A stretch of 64,000 nucleotides of DNA. It comes from Epiperipatus broadwayi (Eukaryota; Onychophora; Udeonychophora; Euonychophora; Peripatidae). The notes under the pieces were generated by a model that saw only the letters and a list, made by a program, of their open reading frames with translations, did not search any database and was not told the DNA's origin. This document shows, piece after piece, positions 1-11,489 of this stretch. The DNA lies in NCBI GenBank assembly GCA_028023455.1, contig JAQFVV010000013.1:15512258-15576257 (forward strand). The letters are read 5' to 3'. How positions within the stretch are numbered: position 1 is the first letter of the stretch; every line of letters starts with the position of its first letter. The position numbers and the translations under genes are program-made.

Positions 1-1494
1 TAAATTCAAAATTTGAACTTGTAATATAAATGATTAACAACTTTTTTTTAAAAAAAATTGTTATAAATTGATATTTTTTAAAGACATACAGCAAAATATT
101 TTCATTTAAACATTTTTTTCTCACTTTTTCACTCTTTCAAAATCTATTAAATAAATTTGCATTAATCAGATAAAACACTAAGGTTAAAGTTAAATTAAAT
201 TTAGTGTTAAAAAAATTATTACTGCTATTCTTATTTATTTTATTTGTTTTCAATAGAAAAATAATATTGTGTAAGTAATAATAACTATCACTTCAATATA
301 TCAAAGACATTTTACTATATATTATTTATATAATAATTAAAAAACTTTATAACAGATTATTTCAATATATATATATTAAGAGATTACAATTTTTTTAAAA
401 AAAATCTTAAAAATATTATGCAATAAGCAAGCAATTATATATTTTATCATAAATAATAAATTAATTTCAGTAAGAAAATTACTGGAATTAGCCAGACAAT
501 TTTTAGAACACAATTATCTAAATTTTTAGATTTTTTATATATAAAATTTATATTTAATTACAAGAATCACGAAACATTTATTTAAAAGCCTAATTAAATT
601 TTCCAACTGATGATTGATAACTATTACAATAATAATTATAAAAACAAAACAATTAAAGTGGACAAAAATGAAATTAATTCTTATTTTGATAAACAAAAAC
701 AAAAAAAGGAATGTATAAAATATTTGAGATGCAATAGTTGTAACAAAGTGATTATAATCTGAATTATTCTGAATCCATCTATCTCTATTTATAAGTACTC
801 TATTTTTAATTACTGTTGAATTGAACAATCTCACAAACTTAGGAGCAATGGAATACAATTCATAGCTCACTGACTCATGTTCAATTTCACTGAGGTTTCT
901 TGGATATTCAGAGAAATGACAAATCTGTGCTGTGATTTTTTTTTATATTAAATATAAATTGAAATTTCCCTTCAGATGCATTAACCATGCTGCACAATAT
1001 GAAAATATTTTTTAGAAAATGAAATAAATACAAAAATATATATTAGAAGATGCTTCAATAGTATAAGACATACAAAAAAGAACTGTGTTGACTTGTACAT
1101 CACATTTTTTGAATGCTTTACATTTTATGTATGTCGTATCCACATTAACAAGTTAGTGTTAAAGAAATAAAATGAATAAACTTGTATTAATTAAAAGACA
1201 ATCCTGAATTATTATTATTAAAAGTATGGTCAATTAATCTCAATTATTCATATATTAACTAGCTAAAAAATATTTGCACATTATATTAATGAGGTTCAAT
1301 ATAATTTACTTTCATAAATAATGCCAACTAAATTTAAATAAGCAAGTAACCAAAAAGATAAAGTAATGCAAAAATATATCAAGAAAAAATATATATATAA
1401 CAAAATATTTTACTAATTTATGAATTATATTTGTGTGTTTATCTCTTATGTAGTTTTATTATTTTTTGTTCCTGTTCTATTTTTTCTTATTTAT
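1..1494. other. AT-rich intronic sequence, no gene seen
   Basis: Very AT-rich sequence with scattered A/T runs and short TA repeats. I see no conserved coding segment on either strand; the 111-codon minus frame at 535-870 is low-complexity I/F/N/K and is taken as chance. By position this should be intron of the elongase gene whose exons lie to the right. Confidence 0.5.
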
Positions 1495-1602
1495 CACTAA
1501 TAATAATTAGCTATTAAAGCTAATGCATATGCGCTTTGAAGATTTAAATTATAAATGAATACTCTCACACAAGATAAAGTCTTTTTGAAACAATAGAATA
1601 AT
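1495..1602. repeat. Fragment of the SINE-like 'GCGCTATATAAAT' family
   Basis: The segment runs from an ATT-rich stretch through a motif like GCTAATGCATATGCGCTTTG to ATAAATGAATACTCTCACAC and AAGATAAAGTCTTT. The same order occurs in the units at 48645-49930 and, more distantly, in the fold-back at 36523-36731. It lacks the GCGCTATATAAA end, so it is a partial copy. Confidence 0.6.
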
Positions 1603-3249
1603 TGATATTAAATAGTTTTCTATTTAATTATAAACAAATAAATTAGATGTTATTTATACATACATATATATTTATCAAAAATAATACATACATTGGGCCT
1701 AACACATTCACAGTATCATTAAATGCTATTATTCAGATGACTTTTGTATTGTGTACACCCACATATATATATATACTTATAATTTTAATATACAAATTAT
1801 TGAATGTTTAATCTGTTGCTTTATCACATATCCTATATAGAATATTTTTGCATGTGTTGACTAATGCAATTTTCACAATAACTTCAATGTATAAGAAATT
1901 AAAAATAATTAATACATTTCTTGATTTTTTCTTCAGTGTAGTTTTCTGACAATATGGATCAGTTTTCTGCTCAGTCATCTTAGAAAAATTGTGTGTCATG
2001 CATGCATATTTTATATCAGGCTATTTATAATTTCATACAGGTTTGCCAAAAAAAAAAAGATGGTAAGACAATTTTAACAGTGATTAAAATATTTAAAAAA
2101 AAATTTTTTTTTATATTTAAACAAAAAAAAAAAAATTTATGTAGAAGACTTTTACAATAAATTTAATGTATTTGGATATGAATAATTTCAGTTTTTGTAC
2201 TTATTACATTTTTTTAACAATTATATGATTATTCTTATGCAAAACTTATTTTAACCATTTATTTAATGTATTTTTAATGAAAATAATCATTTTTATTAAT
2301 TACATTTTAAAATATTAGTTTGTCAAAGAAATAGGCCAAATAATAATATGAACTATATGCACCTTTACCCCAGACAGTTAGCTCAATTGGTTCCTCAAAA
2401 TGCCTTGCAAATCAAAAATCTTGCATAAAAAATAAGCAATTATAATGAAACTATGGGGGGGGGGGGAACTATCTTAAATTTAAAATATATAAAACCTTAA
2501 TATATTAAATAAAGTTTGAAATTAAAACAAAGGTTAATTAATGAATAACATTTTACACATTATTAATAATAAAAAAAACCCACTAACTTGTAGGTGAGTA
2601 TATTGTATAAAAACATTTCTTAGTTTCAATTTTTTTTAAAAGAAAAATTATAATTACTTTGTGTTGACAATCCATCATTTTCCTTCTTATTTTAGCCAGA
2701 GAATATTTTCTGAATTATAATTCGTTAAATTAAAACAAAACATGTAGAGAAAAAAATTAACACTATATTTTAATATTTATTTTTGGTACACTTTATATTC
2801 TATTATCAAAATTTTTACTTTTATAGTACTGGTTGTTTTTTTTTAAAACAACAGTTCACGATTTTATTTTATTTTTTTTGCTGATACTGAATTTTATGCT
2901 TGCAATAAGCCACCAATATCTTGAATATATCAGAAATAAATTATGAGATTACTGATTTAAAATTGAGCAAATAAATCATATTTTTAATTTGTGTTTAATA
3001 ATCTTCTATCATATAAACTTGGTTATTAACTGTATAATGTGTGAAATCATTTCTTTCTTCTTGTTTTAATCAAAATAAGTAATAATTATGATGACCATAT
3101 TTTAGCTTCTGACAAAATAATGTCCATAAGAATTTTATTCCAAAATTGACTGAATATATTTTAACTAATGCACACATTTTAAAATTTATTATTAACTGTG
3201 ATCAAAATAAATTTTTGATTATATATTGCATTGAATGAAACTGGCATTT
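1603..3249. other. AT-rich intronic sequence with a G12 tract
   Basis: No coding signal seen. The only standout is an uninterrupted run of 12 G at 2455-2466 in otherwise GC-poor DNA. A T/A-rich near-palindrome lies near 2090-2140. The 63-codon minus frame at 1808-1999 has no recognisable content. Confidence 0.5.
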
Positions 3250-3960
3250 TTTCCCCCTTTGTAGCTATTAATGACTAAAATCTTTATTTTGAAGATGTCA
3301 TAAATGAAACCACCAATTGTTTTGCAAGAATTGCTTCATTGTGACAATTCTTGTTATATATTACAATCCATAGATTGTGGAAAAACAGAACTTGGTTTAG
3401 CAGACAAAACTGTAATAAACTGGAATAATTATATGGGAAAAGTTTGTGCCACTGCAATGTTAGAGCGAGAAAAATGTAAAATTGAAGGCCCTAACAAAAT
3501 TGTTGAAATTGAGAGCCTTTTCACAAAAAGAAAAAACCAAGCTGGTCAAATTCTTCCAGAACAGTGGATGTTTGGTGGCTTGTGCAGGAAGACAGACAAG
3601 TGTTTCATTATGAGAATTCATGACACAACAGCGGCAACTCTAATGGAAGCCATCAAACAAAATGTGGAAGAGGAATTGACAATTTATCTGGACTGTTAGA
3701 AAGCATATAAAACTGATGGATTATGAGATTCCAGTTATGACCATTTTCATGTGAAACACATATAATTTTGTGAATCCAGAAACTGGGATTCACACTCAGA
3801 GCATTGAAAGATTTTGGAGTTCAGCGAAATGGGTAATAAACAACACTGAGGAGCAGAACGGCAGTACCTAGATTCGTAGTTGGCAGATTTTATGTGGCGG
3901 AGACTGCATAAAGATGATGCATTTATTTGCATAATGAACAAGATAAAAAAAAATCAGTCC
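3250..3960 (+). pseudogene. Degenerate Merlin-type (IS1595/ISXO2-like) transposase
   Basis: The plus-strand frame at 3304-3699 (131 codons) and its continuation in other frames to about 3930 encode a DDE transposase of the Merlin/IS1595 type. Conserved blocks are INWNNYMGKVCA, the first-acid block (IVEIESLF), LPEQWMFGGLCR, the second-acid block (YLDC, then a stop), and after a frame change SIERFW with the catalytic Glu, then DFMWRRLHKDD. The intact-looking relative at 44176-45171 has VEVDETLF, FSDCWKGY and NIERLWG at the same places. Here the first catalytic Asp reads Glu, a stop follows the second Asp and the 3' part is frameshifted, so it is a fossil. No terminal repeats were found around it. 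Confidence 0.85.
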
Positions 3961-4194
3961 ACCACATTGATTAAATAAAAATTCAGTAATTTCCTCTTTT
4001 TTTACTTTTTAATAAAAGTGCAGTAATTTAAATATCTTTTCTTTTTATAACAAAATACATTTACTTATTAACATTTCTCAATGAAGATTCCATGCAGGTG
4101 TAATATCACACAGTCAAGTGTTAAGTAAGTCTCCATTTTTTTTTGGGGGGGGGGGGAATTAAGCCTCCATTTTTGGAACAAAATTTTATCCACT

Positions 4195-4282
4195 TAAAAT
4201 AAAGTAGAAATGTCTTCTTCTGAAGAATTTCTGTAGAGAGGCAAACAATTGTTTTATCATGACAATTCTTGTTATATATTAC
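4195..4282 (+). pseudogene. Short duplicate of the Merlin remnant
   Basis: The 22-base string at 4261-4282 recurs exactly at about 3342-3363 inside the Merlin remnant, and the preceding 60 bases are diverged but alignable (CAATTGTTTT core). It looks like a second broken Merlin fragment, cut off on the right by the fold-back element at 4287. A G-rich run (about 12 G) lies just upstream near 4144-4156. Confidence 0.55.
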
Positions 4283-4286
4283 ACGG

Positions 4287-4569
4287 TAAAACACAGGCAA
4301 AACTCTCCATACAGTAGTGCCACTCAGTGCCAACCAGAGTAATCAATGGATGCCAGAAGACTTGTGCATAAAATCCCCATCTAGTGCCTACTCATCCAAT
4401 ATCCCCAGACTAGTTTCTGGCTTGTGGCCTTCGTCAGGGAGGAGCTTTGGATCCGATAGCATTGCACCTAGATAAATGGGGGATTTTATGCACAAGCTTT
4501 CTGGCATCCATTGATTGCTCTGGTTGGCAATCAGTGGCACTACTATATGGAGAGTTTTGCCTGTTTTAA
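4287..4569. mobile_element. Fold-back element with 94-bp inverted arms
   Basis: The left arm (4287-4380) and right arm (4476-4569) are near-perfect reverse complements. Shared blocks include AGGCAAAACTCTCCAT, CAATCAATGGATGCCAGAA and TGTGCATAAAATCC. The ~95-base loop has higher GC than its surroundings and contains the hammerhead-like motif annotated separately. There is no coding capacity. The structure fits a fold-back MITE or a head-to-head pair of a short ribozyme-bearing element. The few mismatches suggest moderate age. Confidence 0.85.
4396..4456 (-). ncRNA. Candidate hammerhead-like ribozyme core (minus strand)
   Basis: Read on the minus strand, the loop of the fold-back contains CTGACGA (4437-4431), a short GGC/GCC hairpin, GAAAC (4417-4413) and GTC (4410-4408). 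This is the hammerhead order CUGANGA - stem II - GAAA - stem III - NUH. GAAAC-TA-GTC gives a self-complementary ACTAGT stem III, as in minimal dimeric hammerheads of metazoan retroelements. Sequence before CTGACGA (TCCTCC) and after GTC (TGGGGA) can pair for a stem I, with one mismatch and one wobble. Against it: an A-A opposition next to the core in stem II is non-canonical. Activity is unproven. Confidence 0.35.
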
Positions 4570-6611
4570 TAACAGTTAAGTGCTAGCATAAGAAATATTG
4601 ATCATATGATATTACACAGTAATATGTTTTCATTTTAAGAAATTGCATTTATCTATTATGTAGTTTGTTTGTTTTTTCAAATTTTGGTTTAGTGTCATGC
4701 CAATATATATAGATGTAGTAATATTTTAGATATAATGTTTAGATATGCTAATCTTTTTAGATATAGACATAATAATACTTTAGTATTATTTTTTTTTGCC
4801 AATTTTACTTTAGTGATTGTTTTATAATTTCTTGACAGACTTAAATATGTTTTTTTTAATTTTAAATAACATTTGGGAATTACATAATACCAAATCATAT
4901 TTATTATTTTTTCTGTGAAATTTATAATTTTAGTGTTGTTATAAATGTATTTTTTCAGATTTAGTTTGGTGTGATTAGTGTTACATATTAAAACTGCTAC
5001 ACCTTTTCACATAGATATTCAGTCTGCCAATAACTTTGTAAATCTTGTGAAAATATCATGCATACATGGTCCATTTTGACAAATTTACCATTTAAGTTTG
5101 TAGAAGTTCCCAATGTACACACGCATTATTTGGTCAGATCACAAGATAACACAGTTATGGATGGATTGGTATGAATATGAAAAGCCCATAGCAAGTCTAA
5201 TATATTGCAGGTCTAATACCTAAGTACCATGTTCTTTAATTAAAACATAATATTGTATTCTATATAATGAATAAACTCTATACGTACATTTTTAGCTTAA
5301 ATGTTACCATTTTGTTATCAGAAAACATGGCTTTAATGAAATGATTATTCTATGATATTGTCAACCTTACAAAATGGCTACCATTTTTAAAAATGAGACT
5401 TTTTTTAAAAAAAGTTTCCAAATTATTTTAAAGATTGTTATAGTGAATAAATAATTGTAAATCAAAATAGTGTGATATAAATTGATAATGATCACTATGG
5501 CAAATTCTCGTATAAAGGTCCATCATACTCTAAAGTAAAGATGTATTTATATTTGTTTTCAATGAATTGTAACTAGGAGGGCCATATGAAGGCTAAAAAA
5601 CGAGGGGGAATCTATATTATTATTATTTGAGAGACTTATATAAAGTATGGTTAATAAAGGATTGCGATTTGCGTTGACTACGGATAAACAATCTAGTCAA
5701 TAAATGTGTGTGCACATTGAACTGAGTGACACAAGTAGAGAAACTATCTTCAAATTTCATGATTTAAAACTTAACTATGGATTAATTATACTTTGTAATA
5801 GCTCAAAAATCAAAAACATAGATTATTAAGATAATAAGTGTGTGTGTGGGTGGGGGAGGGGGTAAGTCTATCTGTCATTTGATGCTACATTTTCAAGGGA
5901 ATTGAATGGAAAGCTTAAAGTATTGAATAAGTGAATTGTATTAATGGATAGCTCTCTTTAAAATTAATGGATATTTTATATATATATATATATTTTATCA
6001 ATTGACTAAAAACTAAAAAGGGATATATAAAAAATGTATTGTTCAAAAACAAATGTGATATTTAAAGGTAATAGCTAATATAAAAGTTGCATTCAATTAT
6101 CATGTCACAAGCTTCAACCTTGATTATTTAATGGGCCTAAAAACAGACATGCAAGGACAGTGATTTGGACAATTGAAACAGTTACTATTCAATATTATTC
6201 CATTCAGGTTAAATAAATAAAAAAATGGTATATTTTACTAAAAAAATATTTCTCAAAGCATTCTATATAAAAATATGATAGTAATAACACCTTTTATTTA
6301 ACAAATATTAAATTTCAAAAAAGTGTATTAATTAATGATTGATATAAGCATATGTGAATCTATTACAAAATTATGAGGGACATATGATTATAAATATTAT
6401 GTTTAACTCAAAGAAGAGCAGATATATATATTTTTTATCTTTACCACCCATGAGAGATTTAAATATTATTAATACTTGATGAAATATACTTCTATTCCGT
6501 TTCATGATGCCAATATCTAAATTAAAAATAATTTAAATCATAAAGGATAAACAAATGTGTGATTATTATAATTGTTGTGTAATAATAAACTATAATAAAA
6601 ATGGTTTGAAA
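4570..6611. other. AT-rich intronic sequence without a gene
   Basis: No coding signal seen. It contains one copy of a diverged interspersed repeat (5335-5530, listed separately), a GT/G-rich patch near 5840-5860 and a TA repeat near 5978-5992. Confidence 0.5.
5335..5530 (+). repeat. Diverged interspersed repeat 'P', copy 1
   Basis: Shared blocks with 8484-8622 (inverted) and 15655-15840 (same strand) are a CAAAATGGCT core, TGTAAATC, and a block around TGATCACTATGGCAAAT followed by TAAAGGT. The copies are too diverged to place boundaries or a class. Confidence 0.45.
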
Positions 6612-6619
6612 TAATATTT

Positions 6620-8333
6620 GGTAATCATCTGAAATCCGGTCACGGCCGCTTGGGGTGTTGATGCTATACAAAATCAATCAAATGTAACATTACTGGGCCG
6701 CCACTCCTTTTTTATATAACATGACTTTTTTTTTTATTAAACAAATTTTTAGTTCATTTATAACATGATTTCTTTTTTATTAAATAAATTTTTATATTCA
6801 TTTTCTTTTTTTTTTTTTAACCTGACATTTTTCTTTATTCAACATATTTTGCTAACTTAATTTTGTGTTTATTTTTCTGATTTTTAAAACTTTGGACTGT
6901 TTCACGACGAAAAAACTTATTTTAACCCCTCTGAAAAAATATAATACAATTATTTGGGACTTGTTTCGACTTTATTTTATCTTTTTTTTTTTTTTTGGTT
7001 GACTAAATTGTTTTTCTTCTTATCAAAAGTAACTTTTGTGTTGTGGGGGGTTAAACAATTGTTTTTAAACCCCCATCCCCATCCTTGGATCAATAATTGT
7101 AACAAAAAGTCAATAACTTTTTATAAAAATAAAAAAAAAACTTCTTTTTACTTTTATTTACATTTCGTTTGAATTAGCCTTTTTTTTTTTTGGCTTCTAC
7201 AATAAACAGCTTTTTGGGGGGCTTTCGTATTGTTATTATTAACAAAAAGTAAACAAAAATAGTCATTTCTTTTAACCCCACTTGATTTAACCCTGCTGAA
7301 AAAATATAATGCAATTATTTGGAAATTGTTTCAAATTTTTTCTACCTTTTTTTTTTTTTGGTTGACCAAATTGTTTTTCTTCTTATTAAATCCAAAATAA
7401 CTTTTGTGTTTTTTTGGGTAAAAAAATTGTTTTGAAACCCCCACCCTCACATTCGGAAAAATAATTGTAACAAAAAGTCAATAATTTCTTTTTTTTTTTC
7501 AACAACTTTTTCTCATTTTTTACTTTTATTTATATTATGTTTGAATTACCGAATTACCTATTTTTTTTTTTTGGCTTCTACAATAAACTGCTTTTTGGGG
7601 TTTTTCATACTTTGTTATTATTAACAAAAAGTCAACAAAAATAGTCATTTATTTTAACACCGCTGAAATAAGATAATCCTAATACTTGTCAATTTCTAAT
7701 GAAAAAAAAAAAGTACACAAACTTTGGATTTTTTCAACTTATTTATTATTTTATTGCTGTAATAAAAACAGTCTGGTATTTGGGAGGACATGTGCCTGAA
7801 AAAAGGACACAGTCTCCCTCACTTTCTGTACTTGGAAATTCTGAAAAGTTTAAAAATTGCACGTTCTTCTCAGACCTTTTATTGGTCTCATATATTTTCC
7901 ACGCTGAAACGTGACTTAGCACGTGAGCTTTTGTCAAAGCGTGTTCGAACATACCCTTTGCTAATTTTTTACATAATAACACTTTTTTTAGGGAAGAGTG
8001 GGAACCATATGACAATTGTTAGTAATTAGCAACATTATTTAAATATAAATGACATTTCTCTATGAAGATTTGAAAAATTGTACCGACTTGAAATTAAAAC
8101 ACCCTCAAGCAATAAGATAATCAGCTATGAATAGAACAAATATGTGTAAATAGTTTTGAAACACAAAACAGGCTGTAATATTTTTGTGCAATCTCATGTA
8201 AAGCGGCCTGCTATGGGTTAATACAATATAAATGTTGTATTAGCCGTAAGGCCGGCCACAGAAATGGCATTTTTGTGTTTTGACACATAAACAATGCCAT
8301 CAGATGGCCGTGCCCAGATTTCAGATGATTACC
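6620..8333. mobile_element. 1.7-kb non-autonomous DNA transposon, GG...CC ends, 8-bp TSD
   Basis: Left terminus GGTAATCATCTGAAATCCGG (6620-6639) is matched by the reverse complement of the right terminus (8333 leftwards), which reads GGTAATCATCTGAAATCTGG. About 26 of the first 30 bases agree, including CACGGCC. The element is flanked by a perfect 8-bp direct repeat, TAATATTT, at 6612-6619 and 8334-8341. A subterminal hairpin around AATACAATATAAATGTTGTATT lies at about 8221-8242. The interior holds a 366-bp tandem repeat and no recognisable transposase. An 8-bp duplication with ends starting GG fits Merlin-like elements, but no autonomous partner with this terminus is seen here, so the superfamily is open. 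Confidence 0.85.
6931..7675. repeat. Tandem repeat, ~366-bp unit, two units plus start of a third
   Basis: The marker string CTGAAAAAATATAAT (diverged in the third unit) recurs at 6931, 7296 and 7663, spacings of 365 and 367. Each unit carries a T-run, GGTTGAC(T/C)AAATTGTTTTTCTT, a C-rich patch (AACCCCCA), TAATTGTAACAAAAAGTCAATAA, GGCTTCTACAATAAAC and TTATTATTAACAAAAAGT. The array lies inside the 6620-8333 element. Confidence 0.85.
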
Positions 8334-8341
8334 TAATATTT

Positions 8342-10814
8342 TATAATATTACACAAGTTTATATTTTAACATATATGAAATACTTTTTAAGGTTGTAAAA
8401 TTTATTATTGAAAATAAAGAAATAGTGTATAAGTATCAATTTACTATTTTTATTATTATGTATAATAAAGTTAGTATTGTTGGCGGCTTAGCGATATTTC
8501 ATAATAGCGATCATCATCAATTTGTACCCACTCCTTCGATTTACAATTGATTATTATTTTTAAAAAAAATTTGGCAGCCATCTTGAATTTTGTGTGACTG
8601 ATGACATCAGAGTATAGGTATTTTAAATTCATTTTACCCAAAAGCAAAAGTACATTACTGTAATATGTATACAGGTAATGACTTTGCTGTAATTGTATAG
8701 CACATATAATATTTTATTCATAAAACACAATGTTAGTGCTGCACTCAGTATTTTGAATATAGACGTATAAACTTAAAATATATATACAGTAATTACTGAA
8801 TCTATAATACTGTATACATATAAGTGTTGAATGTCTTTAGAAAAATTAAACTTTATTTAAATATAATGTACAATACTTGGATTATTTAAATACCATTATC
8901 ACAAACTTTCAGGAAAACACTAAATACTAATATTAAATTGTGTGTGTGTGTTCCTTAATTACGTACACTCAAGTGGTTTCAATTCAAAAGAAAAACATTT
9001 TTAAAAAAAAGTTTAAAAAGAAAAACAGATTGCATTTAAAATAAGTGTTAATAAAGAATCTTTCTACATGAAAGGGGGGGGGGCACTATTATATTACTAA
9101 AAATATACAGTAAGAAAAATAAACTTAGCGTATGTTTTAGAAAATTAGATTTTTTTCTTTTAAAATAAGTTGATTTTTTCTCTAAAGTTGACTGATTTAC
9201 AGTAACAATGGGTTATCTTTGAATAATTATAGAAACAATGTCTAAGCTAATGGCTTCAACATTTCATTCGTAGGAAAGGGATAAATAAAGCACATAATTT
9301 GAGACTAAATTCTCTCTGTCTGTTCAATTAGCATTATCAATGTGTTTTATATAAAAATTAATAGTTTTTTTCTAAAGTTGACTGATTTACAATACGCATT
9401 AAGCCTTTTGTTACTCTGGAGTACAGTAATGAGTCTTTATGTTCAATTAAATAATTTATTAATTAAACATTGTTTGTTAATTTGAATAATTTCACATAAG
9501 TAATAAACATAAATGTACAGTAATATTTACTGTAATACAAAATTTAAAAAAATGCACTTCAGTATAGATTTTTTTTCATTACGATGAAAAACTTCTGCGG
9601 AAGAATATAAAAACTCTTCAATTCAAATTTAGTTTCACTAAAACCCTTTCTTTCTTTTTGCTGTACTATACTTTTTAAACAGTGAAAATATGCATTTTTT
9701 TTCATAGTGATATAAAACTTTTCTTTTTAGATACCGTATTTAGTCATCATTACCATGAAAAAATCAAAAAAATCTTTGAGCTTGGAAATTAATGTGGATA
9801 TTTTACGTCAACTGGAACCGACCAATTTTTTTCCCATAGACCCCCATTATAAATATATTTTGTATATGATATTCTTGCTTAACGATGAGTTTTGGAGAAC
9901 CAATTGCCATCGCTAAGCGGGGTAAAGATGTATTTTCGATACCACATTCAATTCATTTATTTTTATTGTTACAATATATATACTTGTATGTATGAGCATA
10001 TGTATAAATCGATTAAATTCAAATACTATAATTTATTTCATTAGGAAAAAAAACCCTGAACAAAGTTTTTCTATGTCATGAATAATACTGATTGTTTGAA
10101 AGACACATTTTTACAAAAAAAAATTTTTATTAATAATGATTAATTAAGGTACTTCTATATATTATTCTTAATTTTAATATTAATATACTAAAAGTGCAAT
10201 TTATAAATATATTTTAAAATATTTAAATTTTTTTTTTTTTTTTCATGATTATTATATTTTATTAGCCATGTTGTTTTTTTATAAGTAGGTATGTTTTATG
10301 GAGTATTTAATATTTATTATTTTTATAATCTATTATTCAAATTATTGTGAAAATTGATATGGTGTTGCTAATAGAAATGACATAGTTAAAGATAAAATAA
10401 AATGAAAATAATGAATTTAAATATTTACATTAAGATATTAATTTTAAATTTATTCACAAATTGTGAATTTTGGAATATAAATTTTAAAATAAGAATTTTG
10501 TTAATAGTTTTAAATTAATTTACATAAAGTCATAATTAAAATGACATATAACAGCAGTAACAAATTTTTAACAGCTCCTTTTATAAATAACAGAATATGT
10601 TATTTTATTTTTAATCTAAAATTCGGTAGCAAGTATTGAAAACATATATATGGGAAGATAAGAGTCATTCCTAACAAATTAAATATTAATTACATAATAA
10701 TTATTTTCAAACATTTATTTTATAACACTTGATGTATTTTTTATTACAACTTGGAAGAGCAAATATTTAATACCAATCGCATTTGGCCAATTTACACACA
10801 TGTACATATATATA
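8342..10814. other. AT-rich intronic sequence with diverged repeats
   Basis: No coding signal seen. An inverted copy of repeat P lies at 8484-8622. A duplicated string TCTAAAGTTGACTGATTTACA occurs near 9181-9201 and 9371-9391. A G-run occurs near 9074-9083. A motif GCTTAGCGAT at about 8486 reappears inverted near 9910-9918, which may mark two ends of one decayed element, but the match is too short to assert. Confidence 0.45.
8484..8622 (-). repeat. Diverged interspersed repeat 'P', copy 2
   Basis: On the minus strand it reads AAGATGGCTGCC, an A/T tract, TTGTAAATC and a block around GATGATGATCGCTAT, the same order as the copies at 5335-5530 and 15655-15840. Confidence 0.4.
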
Positions 10815-10994
10815 TAATTATAAAAAAATAATAAATTTAACAGTAATAAACTAATATAAACAGTCTGTAAATCTGCAGAAGTACTTTTCTTTAATTTCTT
10901 AAACCTGCCTCAATTAACCCGAAGTACTTCTGCAGATTTAAAGTCTGTTTATAATAGTTTATTACCATTAAATTTATTATTTTTTTTATAATTA
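10815..10994. repeat. Fold-back with ~72-bp arms and ~35-base loop
   Basis: The left arm (10815-10886) and right arm (10922-10994) are inverted copies; both contain AAATCTGCAGAAGTACTT and AATAAATTTAA near the outer end. The transcript would form a long hairpin. No coding content. Alternating TA tracts flank both sides. Confidence 0.85.
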
Positions 10995-11489
10995 CAATTT
11001 TGTTTTAATTAAGGACATTTTATTTATATGTATATATATATTCCCACATGCACAAGCATATTTATGTATACATAGCCATTTCCCCTTCCTCACATTGCTG
11101 ATAATCTAAATTATATTTTTATAATAAAAAATAATTTTATTTTCCATGAATTTTTATACCTGTGATTTTTAAAAAAAAATTCTTTGAAGTTTTCTTTTTA
11201 AATTACTTTCATTTTATTAAATTAAAAAGTTAAAAGATACAATTAAAACATCACAAAACTATAAATATGGCTTCTTTTTTTTGCCAATAAAATTCCATTA
11301 ACTTCTTTTGACAAAAAAAAAAAACTACTGAAACACATTTTATATGTTTTTAGAAACAAAACAATAATGTAAATAAAAGATTTTTTTAAAAAATGTCTTT
11401 GCATATTGGATAAGATATTTTATATAGTATTCATCATAATGTTTGTCTGAAGATTTATGATGATAGCCATTTAGTAGTAATTATATGTA
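10995..11489. other. AT-rich spacer
   Basis: A/T-rich sequence with several homopolymer runs; nothing else seen. Confidence 0.5.

Noticed and set aside
7746-8015. 89-codon minus frame and overlapping plus frames inside the 6620-8333 element, considered as a transposase
   Set aside because: Overlapping frames on both strands, no DDE or zinc motif, and length far below a transposase.
8486-9922. GCTTAGCGAT at one end and its inverted copy at the other, considered as a 1.4-kb transposon
   Set aside because: Only about 10 bases match, no target duplication is seen, and repeat P overlaps the left end.
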